A DNA stretch of 5,496 nt, taken from contig JADHVS010000280.1 of the NCBI GenBank assembly GCA_016783865.1, positions 1-5,496 on the forward strand, in the 5' to 3' direction. This document shows positions 4,884-5,496 of the stretch, one piece after another (position 1 is the stretch's first letter; each line of letters begins with the position of its first letter). The notes under the pieces were generated by a model, which saw only the letters and a list, made by a program, of their open reading frames with translations, searched no databases and was not told where the DNA came from. The DNA is from Bacteroidales bacterium. Lineage in GTDB: Bacteria > Bacteroidota > Bacteroidia > Bacteroidales > SM23-62. A program made the translations under genes and the position numbers.

Positions 4884-5496
4884 TGAATATCATCGATGGT
4901 AAAACCACCGCCGCACAAATACGCAGCGAAATAGCAGAAGAAGTTAAAGCAATGAGAAGCCGGGGGGAGAAGGCACCTCACCTGGCAGCCGTGCTTGTAG
5001 GACACGACGGGGCCAGTGAGACGTATGTAAACTACAAAGTGAAAGATTGCGAGGAAGTAGGGTTTGTCTCCAGCCTGTTCCGTTTCGAAGATACTATCAC
5101 GGAGGAAGAACTGCTGAACAAGGTGAAAGAGCTGAATGAAGACGACGAGGTGGATGGCTTTATCGTCCAGCTCCCGCTGCCGGATCACATCTCAGAAAAC
5201 AAGGTGATCGAGGCCATCGATCCTTCCAAAGATGTGGATGGGTTCCATCCGGTCAATGTAGGCAGGATGGTGATCGGGCTTCCGTGCTACGTATCGGCCA
5301 CACCGGCCGGAATCATCGAGCTTATCAAGCGTTACAACATTGAAACCCAGGGAAAGAATTGTGTCGTTATCGGGCGCAGCAACATCGTAGGCAAACCACT
5401 CAGCATCCTTCTCGCAAAAAAATCGGATCCGGGGAACACCACGGTTACCGTGTGCCACAGCAGGACCAAAAACATAAAGGATTTTTCAAAGGAAGC
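4883..5496 (+). CDS. folD: FolD, methylenetetrahydrofolate dehydrogenase/cyclohydrolase, partial (3' end off window)
   Basis: FolD oxidises 5,10-methylene-THF to 5,10-methenyl-THF with NADP and hydrolyses it to 10-formyl-THF, feeding purine and formyl-Met-tRNA synthesis in the cytoplasm. The first 204 residues are present, and about 90 more are expected beyond the edge. Visible signatures are [16 protein letters not shown] with the catalytic Lys (K52), GFIVQLPLP (92-100), the [13 protein letters not shown] signature (117-129), the ATPAGI segment (139-144) and the nucleotide-binding GRSNIVGKP (164-172). CYVSATPAG in place of the more usual PCTP is, as I recall, normal for this phylum. ATG 4883 is the first start after an in-frame TAA at 4868. 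No frameshift is seen. Confidence 0.97.
   Translation, partial: MNIIDGKTTAAQIRSEIAEEVKAMRSRGEKAPHLAAVLVGHDGASETYVNYKVKDCEEVGFVSSLFRFEDTITEEELLNKVKELNEDDEVDGFIVQLPLPDHISENKVIEAIDPSKDVDGFHPVNVGRMVIGLPCYVSATPAGIIELIKRYNIETQGKNCVVIGRSNIVGKPLSILLAKKSDPGNTTVTVCHSRTKNIKDFSKE

Noticed and set aside
4271..5188. Long minus-strand open frame of 305 codons across ffh, the gap and folD
   Set aside because: It is a shadow of two firmly identified plus-strand genes. Its middle simply reads the heptamer repeats, and it matches no family I recognise.

Overview
The window looks like a chromosomal segment from a member of the Bacteroidota. Three genes or gene pairs start just after a TAnnTTTG box, the -7 element of that phylum. 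The Ffh and FolD sequences are of the Bacteroidota kind, and the ffh-folD gap is filled with heptamer repeats that I associate with environmental Bacteroidota genomes. I cannot name a genus.

Layout, left to right: (1) an IS256-family insertion sequence of about 1.4 kb, transposase on the minus strand, bounded by imperfect inverted repeats; (2) about 230 bp with no gene; (3) a stretch of integron gene cassettes on the plus strand, marked by three attC recombination sites (about 1639-1741, 2361-2460 and 3101-3187). The first complete cassette (1736-2454) carries a ParD/ParE-type toxin-antitoxin pair, and the second (2455-3181) a RelB-like/RelE-type pair. Each has its own Bacteroidota promoter; (4) about 300 bp after the last attC, holding one possible short minus-strand reading frame and then the ffh promoter; (5) the housekeeping genes ffh (signal recognition particle GTPase, complete) and folD (tetrahydrofolate interconversion enzyme, cut by the right edge).

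The main point of interest is the cassette array. No integrase gene is in view. From the orientation (gene, then its attC, reading left to right) an intI/attI platform would be expected to the left of position 1, beyond the insertion sequence. If none exists there, this is a cluster of attC sites lacking an integrase (CALIN). The two intact cassettes carry only self-expressed toxin-antitoxin modules, which fits the known stabilising role of such modules in sedentary chromosomal integrons. The cassette ends can be checked internally: the first 14 nt of cassette 2 are an exact inverted match to the outer arm of its own attC, as expected for a circular cassette opened at the G/TT cut. The array stops directly upstream of the ffh promoter, so the ffh-folD region appears to be the conserved chromosomal flank.
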